Notes: generated from the letters alone by a model not told the origin. A stretch of 64,000 bases of DNA from Pseudonocardia nigra (GCF_019396355.1 NZ_JAHKRK010000019.1:1-64000); one strand, 5' to 3'; shown: positions 8,823 through 20,163, counted from the first letter of the stretch. Numbers and translations are program-made.

Positions 8823-8850
8823 GAGCCTGGTACCCCGCGCCGCGATCGGG

Positions 8851-8867
8851 CGTCTCAACATGAGACG
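8851..8867. promoter_or_regulatory. Inverted repeat, candidate activator site shared with the prmA promoter
   Basis: CGTCTCA-aca-TGAGACG is a perfect inverted repeat with 7-bp arms and a 3-bp spacer, between the small unknown gene and the alcohol dehydrogenase. The core TCTCA-N3-TGAGA recurs at 18195-18207 between prmA and the AcoR-like regulator. This points to co-regulation of the two parts of the locus by that activator. Confidence 0.6.
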
Positions 8868-8929
8868 TCCGCCACAGTCGACCGTCCGTAGTTTCCGACC
8901 ATGCGGATCGACGTCCAGGAGGTGCGCCG

Positions 8930-9958
8930 GTGAAGGCCGTCCGCGTCCACGCGTACCACACGGACCCGACGATCGACGAGATCCCGAAGCCGACGCTGCG
9001 AGGTCCGCTCGACGTCGTCGTGAAGATCGGGGGTGCGGGGGTCTGCCGCACCGATCTGCACATCCTCGAGGGCCAGTGGGACGCGGCGATGAGCCCCGAC
9101 CTGCCCTACGTCATCGGGCACGAGAACGCCGGCTGGGTGCACGCGGTGGGCGAGGGCGTCACGAACGTCGCCGTGGGCGACACCGTCATCCTGCACCCGC
9201 AGCCCAGCTGCGGACTGTGCCCGGCCTGCCGCGCAGGCCGGGACATGCAGTGCCGGAACGCCTTCTTCCCGGGGCTGTCGAACGACGACGGCGGGATGGC
9301 CGAGTACCTGCGCACCACCGCCCGGGCCTGCGTGAAGCTCCAGCCGGACACCGACCCCGCCGACGTCGCGGCGCTCGCCGACGCCGGCATCACCGCCTAC
9401 CACGCCGTGCGCAAGGCCGTGCCGTCCCTGTATCCCGGCACCACGGCCGTCGTGCAGGGCGCGGGCGGGCTGGGCCACATCGGCATCCAGGCGCTGGCCG
9501 CGCTCACGGCCACCCGCATCGTCGTGGTCGACCGCAACCCCGACGCGCTGGCGCTGGCCGGAAAGATCGGCGCCGACGAGACGGTGCTCGCCGACGGCAC
9601 GCACGTCGACGCCGTCAAGGACCTCACCAGCGGGGCGGGCGCCGAGGTCGTGTTCGACTTCGTGGCCGAGCAGGGGGCGGAGAACGACGCCTGGCAGATG
9701 ACGGCGCCCGCGGGCTCGCACTACGTCATCGGGTACGGCGGCGAGGTGCGCATCCCGACTCTCGACTTCGTCGGTGGCGAGAAGAACATCATCGGCAACA
9801 TCGTCGGCACCTACAGCGACCTCGCCGAGCTGATGGTCCTGGCGCAGGCCGGCAGGGTCACGCTGCACACGCGCCGCTACCCGCTCGATGCGGCGCTCGA
9901 CGCTCTCCACGATCTCGACGCTGGTCGCGTCCGCGGCCGCGCGATCCTCGTCCCCTGA
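8930..9958 (+). CDS. Zinc-dependent alcohol dehydrogenase (MDR superfamily)
   Basis: A 342-aa medium-chain dehydrogenase starting at GTG 8930 behind AGGAGG. Catalytic zinc ligands are C39 (GAGVCRTDLH) and the H64-E65 pair in GHEN; the structural zinc is held by C94, C97, C100 and C108. The Rossmann motif is GAGGLGHIGIQ, followed by VVVDRN, which indicates NAD+. In Mim/Prm propane-monooxygenase loci a dehydrogenase like this oxidises the 2-propanol formed by the monooxygenase to acetone. It is followed after 16 bases by the amidohydrolase gene. The exact alcohol is inferred from context. Confidence 0.9.
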   Translation: MKAVRVHAYHTDPTIDEIPKPTLRGPLDVVVKIGGAGVCRTDLHILEGQWDAAMSPDLPYVIGHENAGWVHAVGEGVTNVAVGDTVILHPQPSCGLCPACRAGRDMQCRNAFFPGLSNDDGGMAEYLRTTARACVKLQPDTDPADVAALADAGITAYHAVRKAVPSLYPGTTAVVQGAGGLGHIGIQALAALTATRIVVVDRNPDALALAGKIGADETVLADGTHVDAVKDLTSGAGAEVVFDFVAEQGAENDAWQMTAPAGSHYVIGYGGEVRIPTLDFVGGEKNIIGNIVGTYSDLAELMVLAQAGRVTLHTRRYPLDAALDALHDLDAGRVRGRAILVP

Positions 9959-9974
9959 CTCCCGGAGGGCCACC

Positions 9975-11039
9975 ATGTACGAGAAGGACGGCGAGAAGTA
10001 CTTCATCGTCGACTCCCACTCCCACTTCTGGGACGCGAGCCGGGAGAACTGGAAGCCGGGCGCCGAGCAGTACGCGAAGGGCTGGATCGACTGCTTCTAC
10101 GGCTACCACCAGCTCGGCCCGCCCGAGACGCACTGGGACTACGAGAAGTACCTGAAGGTCACCGCCGAGGACTTCGAGCGCGACATGTTCGTCGAGGGCC
10201 ACGTCGACCACGCGATCTTCCAGTCGACGTACCTCAAGGAGTGGTACACGACCGGCTTCAACACCGCCGAGCGGAACGCCGAGCTGCTGGCGAGGTTCGG
10301 CGACCGCCTCATCGTCAACGGCCGGTTCGACCCGCGGGACGGGGACGCCGGCATGGCGGAGCTCGAGGCGGACGCCGAGACGTACGGGCTGAAGGGCGTG
10401 AAGCTCTACACCGCGGAGTGGAACGGTGGATCCCGTGGCTGGAAGCTGACCGACCCCGAGTCGTACCGGTTCCTGGAGAAGTGCCAGGAGCTGGGCATCC
10501 GGAACATCCACGTGCACAAGGGCCCGACGATCTGGCCGCTGAACAAGGACGCCTTCGACGTCGCCGACGTGGACCAGGTGGCGAGCGACTTCACCGGGCT
10601 GAACTTCATCGTCGAGCACGTCGGGCTGCCGCGCATCGAGGACTTCTGCTTCATGGCGGTGCAGGAGCCCAACGTCTACGCCGGCCTGTCGGTCGTCATC
10701 GGCGGGCTCATGCACGCGCGGCCGAAGTTCTTCGCCAAGTGCATCGGCGAGCTGATGTTCTGGGTCGGCGAGGACAAGATGCTCTTCGGCGGCGACTACA
10801 ACATCTGGGTGCCGAAGTGGCAGGTCGAGGGGTTCGTCGCCTGGCAGATGCCCGACGACGAGGCGTTCACCGACTACGCCAAGCTGACCGTGGCCACCAA
10901 GAAGAAGATCCTGGGTCTCAACGCCGCCAAGCTCTACGACATCCCCGTCCCGGCCGACCTGCAGCTGGCCACCGACGCGGGCGAGCCGCGGCAGCCCGCC
11001 GAGGAGCTCGTGGCCGGCGTCGCCGGAGCCCAGGCCTGA
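9975..11039 (+). CDS. Amidohydrolase-2 family metal-dependent hydrolase of the propane locus
   Basis: A 354-aa protein of the amidohydrolase-2 (PF04909-type) superfamily. The N-terminal metal-binding HxH is H15/H17 in VDSHSHFWD, and IVEHVGLPR and FGGDYN follow later as in the barrel of that family. The ATG at 9975 has GGAGGG upstream. Proteins of this type accompany propane-monooxygenase genes in several actinobacteria, but their reaction has not been settled to my knowledge. It overlaps the following MIP18-like gene (TGATG). Confidence 0.85.
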   Translation: MYEKDGEKYFIVDSHSHFWDASRENWKPGAEQYAKGWIDCFYGYHQLGPPETHWDYEKYLKVTAEDFERDMFVEGHVDHAIFQSTYLKEWYTTGFNTAERNAELLARFGDRLIVNGRFDPRDGDAGMAELEADAETYGLKGVKLYTAEWNGGSRGWKLTDPESYRFLEKCQELGIRNIHVHKGPTIWPLNKDAFDVADVDQVASDFTGLNFIVEHVGLPRIEDFCFMAVQEPNVYAGLSVVIGGLMHARPKFFAKCIGELMFWVGEDKMLFGGDYNIWVPKWQVEGFVAWQMPDDEAFTDYAKLTVATKKKILGLNAAKLYDIPVPADLQLATDAGEPRQPAEELVAGVAGAQA

Positions 11040-11740
11040 TGCTGCGCCCCGTGGTTGCGGCGCCCGCCGTCCGGCGTGCGCTGGGGACGGTGCTCGACCC
11101 CGAGCTCGACGAGCCGATCACGGATCTCGGGTTCGTGGCGTCGTGCACCGTCTCCGACGACGGGGTGGCGCGGGTGCGCCTGCGGCTGCCAACGTTCTTC
11201 TGCGCGCCCAACTTCTCCTTCCTCATGGTCGCCGATGCGCACGACGCGGTGTCGGCGGTGCCGGGGATCAGCCGCGCGGAGATCGTGCTGGAGGACCACC
11301 ACGCCTCGGCCGAGATCAACGGCGGGGTGGCGGCGCAGGCCGGGTTCGTCGGGTCGTTCGAGGGCGAGGCGGAGGCGGAGCTCGACGAGTTGCGCGCGGT
11401 ATTCCTCACCAAGGCGGTGCTCGCCGGGCAGGACCGGGTGGCGCGGCCGCTCGTGGACGCCGGGGCCGGGCCGGACGAGCTGGCCGCCCTGACCCTCGGC
11501 GGGGTGCCGCCGTCGGCCGACCTGACCCGGCTGCGCGCGCGTCGGGCCGCACTCGGGCTGCCCCACGACGACGCCGCTCCGCTGTTGATGCAGGCCGACG
11601 GGTCCGGTGTGCGCTCCGACCAGGTGCCGCTGCACCTGCGCAGGGCCAGGCTCACCCGCGTCGGGATCGAGATCAACGGGGAGCTCTGCCGCAGCCTCCT
11701 CACCGCGCGGTACGGCACGGCGGCGTCCGCGCAGCACTGA
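11039..11740 (+). CDS. MIP18/DUF59-type iron-sulfur assembly-like protein with C-terminal extension
   Basis: A 233-aa protein. Residues about 8-90 match the MIP18/DUF59 (SufT, PaaD) fold: VRRALGTVLDPELDEPITDLG, DDGVARVRLRLPTFFCAP and ISRAEIVLEDHH. About 130 further residues, with no recognised domain, end at ELCRSLL. MIP18 proteins help mature Fe-S or di-iron proteins. Beside a di-iron monooxygenase with a [2Fe-2S] reductase, a role in metal loading is reasonable, but unproven. The gene overlaps the amidohydrolase stop, and transcription ends at the strong hairpin just downstream. Confidence 0.8.
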   Translation: MLRPVVAAPAVRRALGTVLDPELDEPITDLGFVASCTVSDDGVARVRLRLPTFFCAPNFSFLMVADAHDAVSAVPGISRAEIVLEDHHASAEINGGVAAQAGFVGSFEGEAEAELDELRAVFLTKAVLAGQDRVARPLVDAGAGPDELAALTLGGVPPSADLTRLRARRAALGLPHDDAAPLLMQADGSGVRSDQVPLHLRRARLTRVGIEINGELCRSLLTARYGTAASAQH

Positions 11741-11746
11741 GCGAGC

Positions 11747-11782
11747 AAGAGGCGCTCCGGCCGGTGGGCCGGAGCGCCTCTT
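11747..11782. terminator. Bidirectional intrinsic terminator
   Basis: A perfect 16-bp stem, AAGAGGCGCTCCGGCC pairing with its complement across a GGTG loop. The A-rich start and T-rich end make it work in either direction. It sits between the convergent MIP18-like gene (ends 11740) and groEL (ends 11800), so it insulates both units. Confidence 0.9.
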
Positions 11783-11799
11783 TTCCGTGCCGGGTCGGC

Positions 11800-13971
<2,172 letters not shown>

Positions 13972-13975
<4 letters not shown>

Positions 13976-15174
13976 TGCGTCAGCTCCTTCGGGATCTCCA
14001 GCCCGAGATCGGTCACGATCCCGGCGAACCGGCTCTTGGCCTTGTCGAGGCTGTCCTCGAACCGCGGCGGCTTGTGGTCGACCTGCGACCAGATGGGCTG
14101 CAGGATGCGCGCGGCCTCGAGGCACCCCGGGACCCAGTGCGCGAGCCAGCCCTGCATGAGCTGCCTGTTGTGGTCGGCGAACTCGAGGTCGTGCACGAGC
14201 GGGCCGAAGCACGCGGCCGTCCAGCGCAGGTCGCGCTGGGCGTAGTCGTACTCGCCCGCGCCGACGAGCGTGGGGGTCACGAAGTCGCCGTTGCCCGCGG
14301 CGACCTGCTGCACCAGGTTGCTGCGGAACAGCTCCCCGAGCAGCGGCTCGAACACGATGTTCGTCGCGAAGATCGACTCGCCCCAGTCGTCCTCGACGGC
14401 GGTGAGCGCCTCGGTCACCTTCCGGACGCCCTGCCAGACCGGGTCGTCGTTCCAGGCTTCGAGGTGCGCAGTGCCGTCGAAGCCCTCGATCTCCTCGGTG
14501 AGGGTGAGGTTGTACAGCGCCAGGTCCTGCGCGAACCGGATCTTGTGCTCGCTGTTGACCACCATCGCGGTGTTGTGCATGTTCGTCGGACCCGAGCGGT
14601 TGCACGCCGCGAACACGTAGAGGCCGAGGATGTGCTCGACGTGCATCCACGCGCCGAGGTGACGCTCGACGAACTGCACCCAGTTGCGCGACCACTGCTC
14701 GAACGCCTTCGCTTGGCGGGCGTTCTCGACGTTCTGGTTCAGCTGCCGGACGACGTTGGCGTTGTAGCGGTACATCGTGAGTTCCCACTCCTCGTTGGGA
14801 TCGCGGAACTCGTGCCACCCGTGCGCAGGCCAGCTGAAGTCCTTGGGCATGCCGCCCGAGCCGACGCCGCGCTGCGGCTCGGGCCGGTCGACGCCCCACG
14901 CCTTGAGCTTCGTCCAGTGCAGCGGGTAGCCGGCGTCGCCGTTGGCGAACCCGTAGATCCACCCCTGCGTCAGGTAGTGCCGCGGGTCGGGCTGCACCTC
15001 GACGGTGACGTCCTCGTAGTGGCTCTGCTTGCGCTTCGCCGGGGCGAAGTAGTTGTACCGGCGCGCGCTCGCACCGGAGTCGGGGAACTCCCGGGCACCG
15101 GCCTCCGCGTCGGTGAAGACGGGCTTCGGAACGCTGCGTTCCGGCCGCTCGATGGGGGTCTGCGTGGTCGTCAC
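13972..15174 (-). CDS. prmC: Propane monooxygenase hydroxylase, small (beta) subunit
   Basis: A 400-aa subunit of the soluble di-iron monooxygenase hydroxylase. It has the ferritin-like fold without iron ligands. Family-typical stretches are NYFAPAKRKQSHYEDVTVE, YLTQGWIYGFANGD, WELTMYRYNANV and a C-terminal LDKAKSRFAGIV. It pairs with PrmA to build the oxygenase core. It overlaps prmB by ATGA upstream and prmD by GTGA downstream, so B, C and D are translationally coupled. No frame disruption is seen. Confidence 0.93.
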
Positions 15175-16235
15175 TGGCCGTCCTCGCCTTCCGGTTCACC
15201 GGTGGTGGTGAACTTGTCGTAGAAGATGTTCTCCTCGCGCACACCGAGGGCCGTGAGCGTCGCGATCGCCGCGTCCACCATCGGCGGCGGACCGCATACA
15301 TAGGCGTCCGAGCCGTGCAACGCCGACTCGTTCCGCCGGACGATGTCGGTGATGAGCCCGGTGTGGCCGTCCCAGACGTCGTCGGGACCGGGCTCGGAGA
15401 GTGCGGGGATGTAGCGGAACCCGGGAAGCCGTTCGGCGAGCGCCTCCAGCTCCTTCTCGAAGCAGAGGTCGCGCGCCGCCCTGGCCCCGTAGTAGAAGGT
15501 CGCCTTCCGCTCGACGCCGCGCTCGGCCATCGACCGCAGCAACCCGAGCACCGGGGCCATCCCGGCGCCGCCCCCGACGAAGATCAGATCCGAGACCCGG
15601 CTCTCCCGCAGGGTGAAGGTGCCGAACGGGCCCTCCACCTCCAGCCGGTCGCCGGCGTGCACGCGCTCGGACAGGAACTCCGAGAACACGCCACCGGGGT
15701 AGATCTTGATGACGAACTCGAACCGGCCGTCCCGGTTCGGGGTGTTGGCCATCGAGAACGAGCGGCTCTCCCCGGAGCCGGGAACCGTGAAGTCGAGGTA
15801 CTGGCCCGGGAAGAACTTGATCTCCTCCGGTTCCACGAGCTGCACCACGAGGTGGCGCATGTCGTGCGTGACGGCGTCGTTCGCGACGACCTCGACGACG
15901 CCCTTCCGCAGCGGCAGCCCCGACCGGATGATCTCCTCGTCGTAGTTGAGGAGCTCGATCACCAGGTCCTCGTACGCGTGCGCCCGGCACAGCAGCGTCG
16001 AGCCCTCCTCCTTCTCGTAGTCCGGGAGCGCGAAGGTCGAGTACCTGTCGAGCTCGATGTCCTCACCCTCGAGCACAAAGGACTTGCAGGCCGCGCACTG
16101 GCCCTCCTTGCAGCCGTGCATGAGCTGCACGCCCTGCTCGGCGGCGGCGCGCAGGATCGTCTGGCTCTCGTCGACCTCGATCTCGATGCCGACCGGCTCG
16201 AAGCGCACCACGTGCTTGTCACCCAACGGATCCAC
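15171..16235 (-). CDS. prmB: Propane monooxygenase NADH reductase component
   Basis: A 354-aa reductase. The N-terminal plant-type [2Fe-2S] domain uses C42, C47, C50 and C83 (GCKEGQCAACKSF). The FAD-binding barrel carries RSFSMANTP, and the NAD domain carries GGGAGMAPVLGLLRSM and a C-terminal CGPPPMVDAA. It passes electrons from NADH to the di-iron hydroxylase. ATG 16235 has GAAGGG upstream. A 117-base gap with a hairpin separates it from prmA. Confidence 0.93.
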   Translation of the reverse strand: MDPLGDKHVVRFEPVGIEIEVDESQTILRAAAEQGVQLMHGCKEGQCAACKSFVLEGEDIELDRYSTFALPDYEKEEGSTLLCRAHAYEDLVIELLNYDEEIIRSGLPLRKGVVEVVANDAVTHDMRHLVVQLVEPEEIKFFPGQYLDFTVPGSGESRSFSMANTPNRDGRFEFVIKIYPGGVFSEFLSERVHAGDRLEVEGPFGTFTLRESRVSDLIFVGGGAGMAPVLGLLRSMAERGVERKATFYYGARAARDLCFEKELEALAERLPGFRYIPALSEPGPDDVWDGHTGLITDIVRRNESALHGSDAYVCGPPPMVDAAIATLTALGVREENIFYDKFTTTGEPEGEDGQ

Positions 16236-16299
16236 CCTTCGTTCCTGAGGCTCCGGCGGACCGGTGCCGGTGATCGAGCGGAGGAGGGCAGGGCCGGGC

Positions 16300-16337
16300 A
16301 GGGGGAGGGCCTGCCCGACCGGGCGGGACCTCCCCCT
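16300..16337 (-). promoter_or_regulatory. Intercistronic stem-loop between prmA and prmB
   Basis: AGGGGGAGG (16300-16308) pairs with CCTCCCCCT (16329-16337), with a further G/C-rich inner stem around TGCCCG/CGGGCG. It lies in the transcribed gap after the prmA stop. There is no T run, so partial termination or protection of prmA mRNA 3' ends is more likely than a full terminator. This is inferred from sequence only. Confidence 0.45.
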
Positions 16338-16352
16338 TCGCCTGGCCCGCGC

Positions 16353-18005
16353 TCAGGCGTCAGCGGGTGCGGGGCGCCCGGCGGGGCCCTGCTTGCGGTA
16401 GTTCTCCACGAAGGCGGCGCGGTCGGCGTCGCTCAGCTCGTTGAACAGGACGTCCGGGCTCTGCAACGGCGGGCACCGCCGCAGGTGGTCGAGCGTCCAC
16501 ATCTTCTTCGGGTCCAGGTCCAGGTGCGGCTGCGCGGTCATCGTCCTGCCGTCGTCGCGCACGAAGCCCATGTCGGACACGACGTCGGCCCAGTTCCACC
16601 CGTGGTAGAGCGTCTCCCACTCCCGGTGGCCCACCAGCCGGCCCATGTTCGGGGTCTCGCGGCCCTGGTACACCGGCCGGAACGCCTCGACGTCGGTCCA
16701 CCGGCACATCGCGTGGCAGTAGGTGCGGTGCACGCCGTCGACCTCGGCCGTGACCATGTCCTCGCGCACCAGGCACGGGACCATGCAGGTCCAGCAGCGG
16801 TTCGGGTAGACGTAGTCCACGTCCTCGAAGACGATCGGGTTGTGGCCGTTGGGCGTGGCCAGCCGGCCGTAGTTCTCCCACCACTTCCCGTACTTGTCGT
16901 ACCAGCCCGGGTACTTGTACTCGAACCACTCGAAGTCCTCGTCGGTCATCGCGTCGATGCGCCAGTAGTTGGCGAGCCAACCGGTGGCGAAGAACTGCGC
17001 GACCTCGTGGACGTAGCCCTTCTCCCAGATCTGCTTCCAGGACTCCTCGATCAGGTCGTGCGGGATCACCAGGCCGTACTTCTCCAGCGGCACAAGGTAG
17101 GACCGGTAGTAGTCGTCGTAGATCCAGCGGCGCCACATCTCGGCGTAGGACTCGCGGTCCTTGCGCCGGTCCTTCGTGCCGTACTCGATGAAGGTGCCGA
17201 TCGCGGCGTCCACCACGCGGTGGTTGTTCCACCACGCGTAGCGCAGGTCGCGCTCGAGCAGCTGGCGGTTGTCCTCGTCCGACAGCGCCATCAGCAGCGT
17301 GGCGTAGCCGTTGGAGATGTGCCGCGACTCGTCGGACTGCACCGAGTGGAACACGGTGGGCAGCAGGTAGTCGCCGTTGGCCGCGGCCTCGGCCGGCATG
17401 GCCACGAACAGCGTGTTCGTGAACGCGGTCTCGGCCACGATGGTGAGGTAGACGCTCGCCGCGGTGATCGCGTCCCCGGTGATGAACCCCTCGGCGAACT
17501 GACGGCCGATGGTGCCGCAGTAGTCGCTCTGGAAGTTGCGCAGGCTGTTGTTGAAGCCCGCCGGGTCGATGTAGTTGTTCATGTACAGGCGCTTGAGGTT
17601 CTGCTGGATCGTCGAGTGCCGGACCTCGTCGATCATCTGGATGGCCTGCCCGTTGTGCAGCTCCGGGTTGGGCACCACGTGGAACAGCATCGGCATCGAG
17701 CGCGCCGCGGAGATCTCGGGCAGCGGGATGATCGACAGGAACAGCTTCTGCCATTCCAGCCAGCGCTCCTGGACCTGGCGGAACATGTTCCCGCGGATGG
17801 CGCCGTCCTGGGCCCCGTAGACGCGGTGGTCCTTCTCCTCCTGCATCGGGAAGTACGACCGCAGCACCTGCTTGAGCGGGTCCTTCTTGGCGGCCTTCCG
17901 GAAGGTGTAGTCGGTGCCGTACTTCATGTACGGCTCGTGGTACTGCGGCTCCCAGGCCAGCTCCTGGATCTTCTGGTGAGCCTTCGCCAGACTCTGCCGA
18001 CTCAC
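16353..18005 (-). CDS. prmA: Propane monooxygenase hydroxylase, large (alpha) subunit
   Basis: A 550-aa soluble di-iron monooxygenase alpha subunit. The carboxylate-bridged iron site is complete: E97, E127-V-R-H130 (IDEVRHS), E192 and E226-S-R-H229 (SDESRHIS). The sequence is very close to the Mycobacterium MimA and Rhodococcus PrmA type (group 5-like), including RSYFPMQEEKD, AETAFTNTLF and NRCWTCMVPCLV. It hydroxylates propane, mainly at C2, and such enzymes also attack acetone, phenol, ethers and chlorinated ethenes. It is the first gene of the unit, divergent from the AcoR-type activator. A related tetrahydrofuran monooxygenase is the main alternative, but the groEL/adh/amidohydrolase context favours propane. 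Confidence 0.93.
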   Translation of the reverse strand: MSRQSLAKAHQKIQELAWEPQYHEPYMKYGTDYTFRKAAKKDPLKQVLRSYFPMQEEKDHRVYGAQDGAIRGNMFRQVQERWLEWQKLFLSIIPLPEISAARSMPMLFHVVPNPELHNGQAIQMIDEVRHSTIQQNLKRLYMNNYIDPAGFNNSLRNFQSDYCGTIGRQFAEGFITGDAITAASVYLTIVAETAFTNTLFVAMPAEAAANGDYLLPTVFHSVQSDESRHISNGYATLLMALSDEDNRQLLERDLRYAWWNNHRVVDAAIGTFIEYGTKDRRKDRESYAEMWRRWIYDDYYRSYLVPLEKYGLVIPHDLIEESWKQIWEKGYVHEVAQFFATGWLANYWRIDAMTDEDFEWFEYKYPGWYDKYGKWWENYGRLATPNGHNPIVFEDVDYVYPNRCWTCMVPCLVREDMVTAEVDGVHRTYCHAMCRWTDVEAFRPVYQGRETPNMGRLVGHREWETLYHGWNWADVVSDMGFVRDDGRTMTAQPHLDLDPKKMWTLDHLRRCPPLQSPDVLFNELSDADRAAFVENYRKQGPAGRPAPADA

Positions 18006-18194
18006 GTCGTCTCCTCACGGTGGTGGTGGACGGGGCGAGCCCCGGTGGAGTGCCGTCGTCGCCCGCATCCGGGAGCCGGGACGGACGCGGGCGTCGCGGG
18101 CTCCGGAGTGGACCCGAGGCGGACGGCACAGGACGGGCCCGAGCGTCGCTCGCCTCGTGTCCCGGATCACACCGCTCCGGCAGATGCCCGGTGG

Positions 18195-18207
18195 TCTCAA
18201 TATGAGA
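18195..18207. promoter_or_regulatory. Inverted repeat in the prmA/activator divergent promoter
   Basis: TCTCA-ata-TGAGA, 5-bp arms and a 3-bp spacer, lies in the 289-base gap between prmA (start 18005) and the activator gene (start 18295), about 190 bases upstream of prmA. This distance suits an enhancer-type activator site. It matches the core of the 8851-8867 palindrome. I saw nothing else of note in this gap apart from the AGGAGG of the activator. Confidence 0.6.
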
Positions 18208-18294
18208 TAGTGCGCGGCCCGTCTGCATCTATTCTCGGAGCTGCGGGGCCGTGCGCGCCGCCGCGGACCGAGGACGTCCCGAGGAGGCAGGTCG

Positions 18295-20163
18295 TTGACC
18301 GAGTCCGGACACCGATGGACGAGCCCGGCAGGCCGCGGCGACGAGCGGCAGGCCGGCGGATCGCTGCCGGTCCACGCGGGCTCGGCCGAGGTCGCGCAGG
18401 CCCGCACGGCGTTCCTGGTCGACGAGCCGGTGGCGCCGGGAAGCGTCCGGGAACCGATCCTGGCGTCCTGGACCAGGTCCCGGCTGTGGAGCGTGCCCAC
18501 CGATCACATCGAGCTGCCCTACGAGTGCGACCTCGACGAGGACACGCTGCTCGTGCGCGCCGCCCGACCGGTCGTGCACGACGTCGCCGACCAGTTCGCC
18601 ACCGAGCCGGTGAGCCTGATCCTGTGCGACGCCGACGGCGTGGTGCTCCTGCGCTGCACCGGTGACTCGGCGCTCGACCAGCACCTCGACCGGGTCAGCC
18701 TGGCGCCGGGATTCAGCTACGCGGAGTCGGCCGTCGGCACCAACGGCATCGGCACCGCGCTCGAGGGCGGGGGCCCCGCCCAGGTCTTCGGCCACGAGCA
18801 CTACGTCGAGCACCTCGAGGACCTGGCGTGCGCCGGTGTCCCGATCCGGCACCCGGTGCGCGGCACGGTGCTCGGCGTCATCGACCTCACCTGCTGGCGG
18901 CGCGACGCGGGCATGACGTTGAGCACCGCGGCGTCGATCATCGCCCGCCGCGTCGAGGAGACGCTGCTCGAGCAGTCCGGCAGGCGTGAGGTTGCCCTGA
19001 TGCACGACTACCTGGCCGCGTGCCGGCGCAACCGGGGAGCGGTGTTCGCACTCAGCGACGACTTGCTGATGATGAACGACCGGGCGCGGGCCGTGCTCGA
19101 CCCGGCCGATCAGGCTCCGCTGCTCGCCCAAGCGGCCGAGGCGCTGAGCTCCGGTCGCCGCTACCAGCTCATGGTGGACCTGCCGAGCGGCCTCACCGCC
19201 CGCGTGCAGTGCCGGCCGAGCTTCCGGGACGGCGCGATCACCGGTGGCGTCCTGCACGTGCAGCTGGTCGGCGCGCGCAGCCTGCCGCCGGCCCCGGCCC
19301 CGCAGCGACGTGCCCTTTCCGCGGCGGTGGGGTCGGGGGCCCTGTGGACCAAGAGCTGCCAAGCCGTCGACCGGCACTTCCGCACCCGGGAGTGGCTCGT
19401 CCTCGAGGGCGAGCCCGGCTGCGGCAAGACGACCCTCGCCCGCGCCACCCACCAGAGCCTCGCGCCCGCCGCGCACCTGCGGGTCCTCGACGCCGACGGC
19501 TACGGACCACGGTGGATCACCGAGGTCGCCGAGGAGCTCGACGCCGGGGGCGGCTCGCTCGTCCTGCAGCACGTCGAGCGGCTCCCGCCGGAGGGGATAC
19601 AGGCGCTGGCCGACGTGCTCGAGCCGCACCGCGAGTCCACCGCTCCCGACCGCCCCTGGGTGGTCGCGACCCTGACCCGCGGCGTCCGCGACATCGACGA
19701 CCGCCTCGACCGGCTGCTGTCGTCCTTCCCGCGCACCGTGGAGGTGCCGCCGCTGCGCCACCACGTCGAGGACGTCGCCGAGCTGGTGGCGCACCTGCTG
19801 GCCCGCCTGACCCGCGGCTCGGAGCTGACGTGCTCGCCCGAGGCGATGCGCCTGCTCATGCACAACCGCTGGCCCGGCAACGTCGAGCAGCTCTACGCCG
19901 TGCTGCGCAAGGTCGTGAGCAAGCGGCGGTCCGGCGTCATCGAGGTGCGGGACCTGCCGCCGGACTGCCGGGCCGGCACCCGCCGGGTGCTCACACCGCT
20001 CGAGGCGATCGAGTGCGACGCCATCGTCGACGCCCTGCTCGACACCGACGGCAACAAGGCCGAGGCCGCACGCCTGCTCGGCACCTCGCGCGCAACGATC
20101 TACCGGAAGGTCCGGGAGTACGGCATCACGATGCCGAGCGCGCTCGGGTCGCGCTCCCGGTAG
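18295..20163 (+). CDS. AcoR/MimR-type transcriptional activator
   Basis: A 622-aa protein from a TTG at 18295 behind AGGAGG. It has a GAF sensor region (about 60-240; SYAESAVGTNGIGTAL), a linker, a central AAA+ domain with Walker A GEPGCGKTT, RWPGNVEQLYAVL near its end, and a Fis-type helix-turn-helix at the C-terminus (DGNKAEAARLLGTSRATIY). The AAA+ part is short and I find no GAFTGA loop, which normally contacts sigma-54. Actinobacteria lack sigma-54, so activation through another sigma factor is expected. Orthologues control mim/prm operons, which fits its position divergent from prmA. The inducer is probably propane, an alcohol or a ketone. Confidence 0.88.
   Translation: MTESGHRWTSPAGRGDERQAGGSLPVHAGSAEVAQARTAFLVDEPVAPGSVREPILASWTRSRLWSVPTDHIELPYECDLDEDTLLVRAARPVVHDVADQFATEPVSLILCDADGVVLLRCTGDSALDQHLDRVSLAPGFSYAESAVGTNGIGTALEGGGPAQVFGHEHYVEHLEDLACAGVPIRHPVRGTVLGVIDLTCWRRDAGMTLSTAASIIARRVEETLLEQSGRREVALMHDYLAACRRNRGAVFALSDDLLMMNDRARAVLDPADQAPLLAQAAEALSSGRRYQLMVDLPSGLTARVQCRPSFRDGAITGGVLHVQLVGARSLPPAPAPQRRALSAAVGSGALWTKSCQAVDRHFRTREWLVLEGEPGCGKTTLARATHQSLAPAAHLRVLDADGYGPRWITEVAEELDAGGGSLVLQHVERLPPEGIQALADVLEPHRESTAPDRPWVVATLTRGVRDIDDRLDRLLSSFPRTVEVPPLRHHVEDVAELVAHLLARLTRGSELTCSPEAMRLLMHNRWPGNVEQLYAVLRKVVSKRRSGVIEVRDLPPDCRAGTRRVLTPLEAIECDAIVDALLDTDGNKAEAARLLGTSRATIYRKVREYGITMPSALGSRSR

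Noticed and set aside
18006-18294. A sigma-54 (-24/-12) promoter for prmA
   Set aside because: No convincing TGGC-N8-TTGC element was found, the activator lacks GAFTGA, and actinobacteria lack sigma-54.
15315-18665. A very long plus-strand open frame (1116 codons) across the prm region
   Set aside because: It is antisense to prmB and prmA, which have intact motifs. The translation is Val/Arg/His-rich with no domain. It is a high-GC shadow frame.
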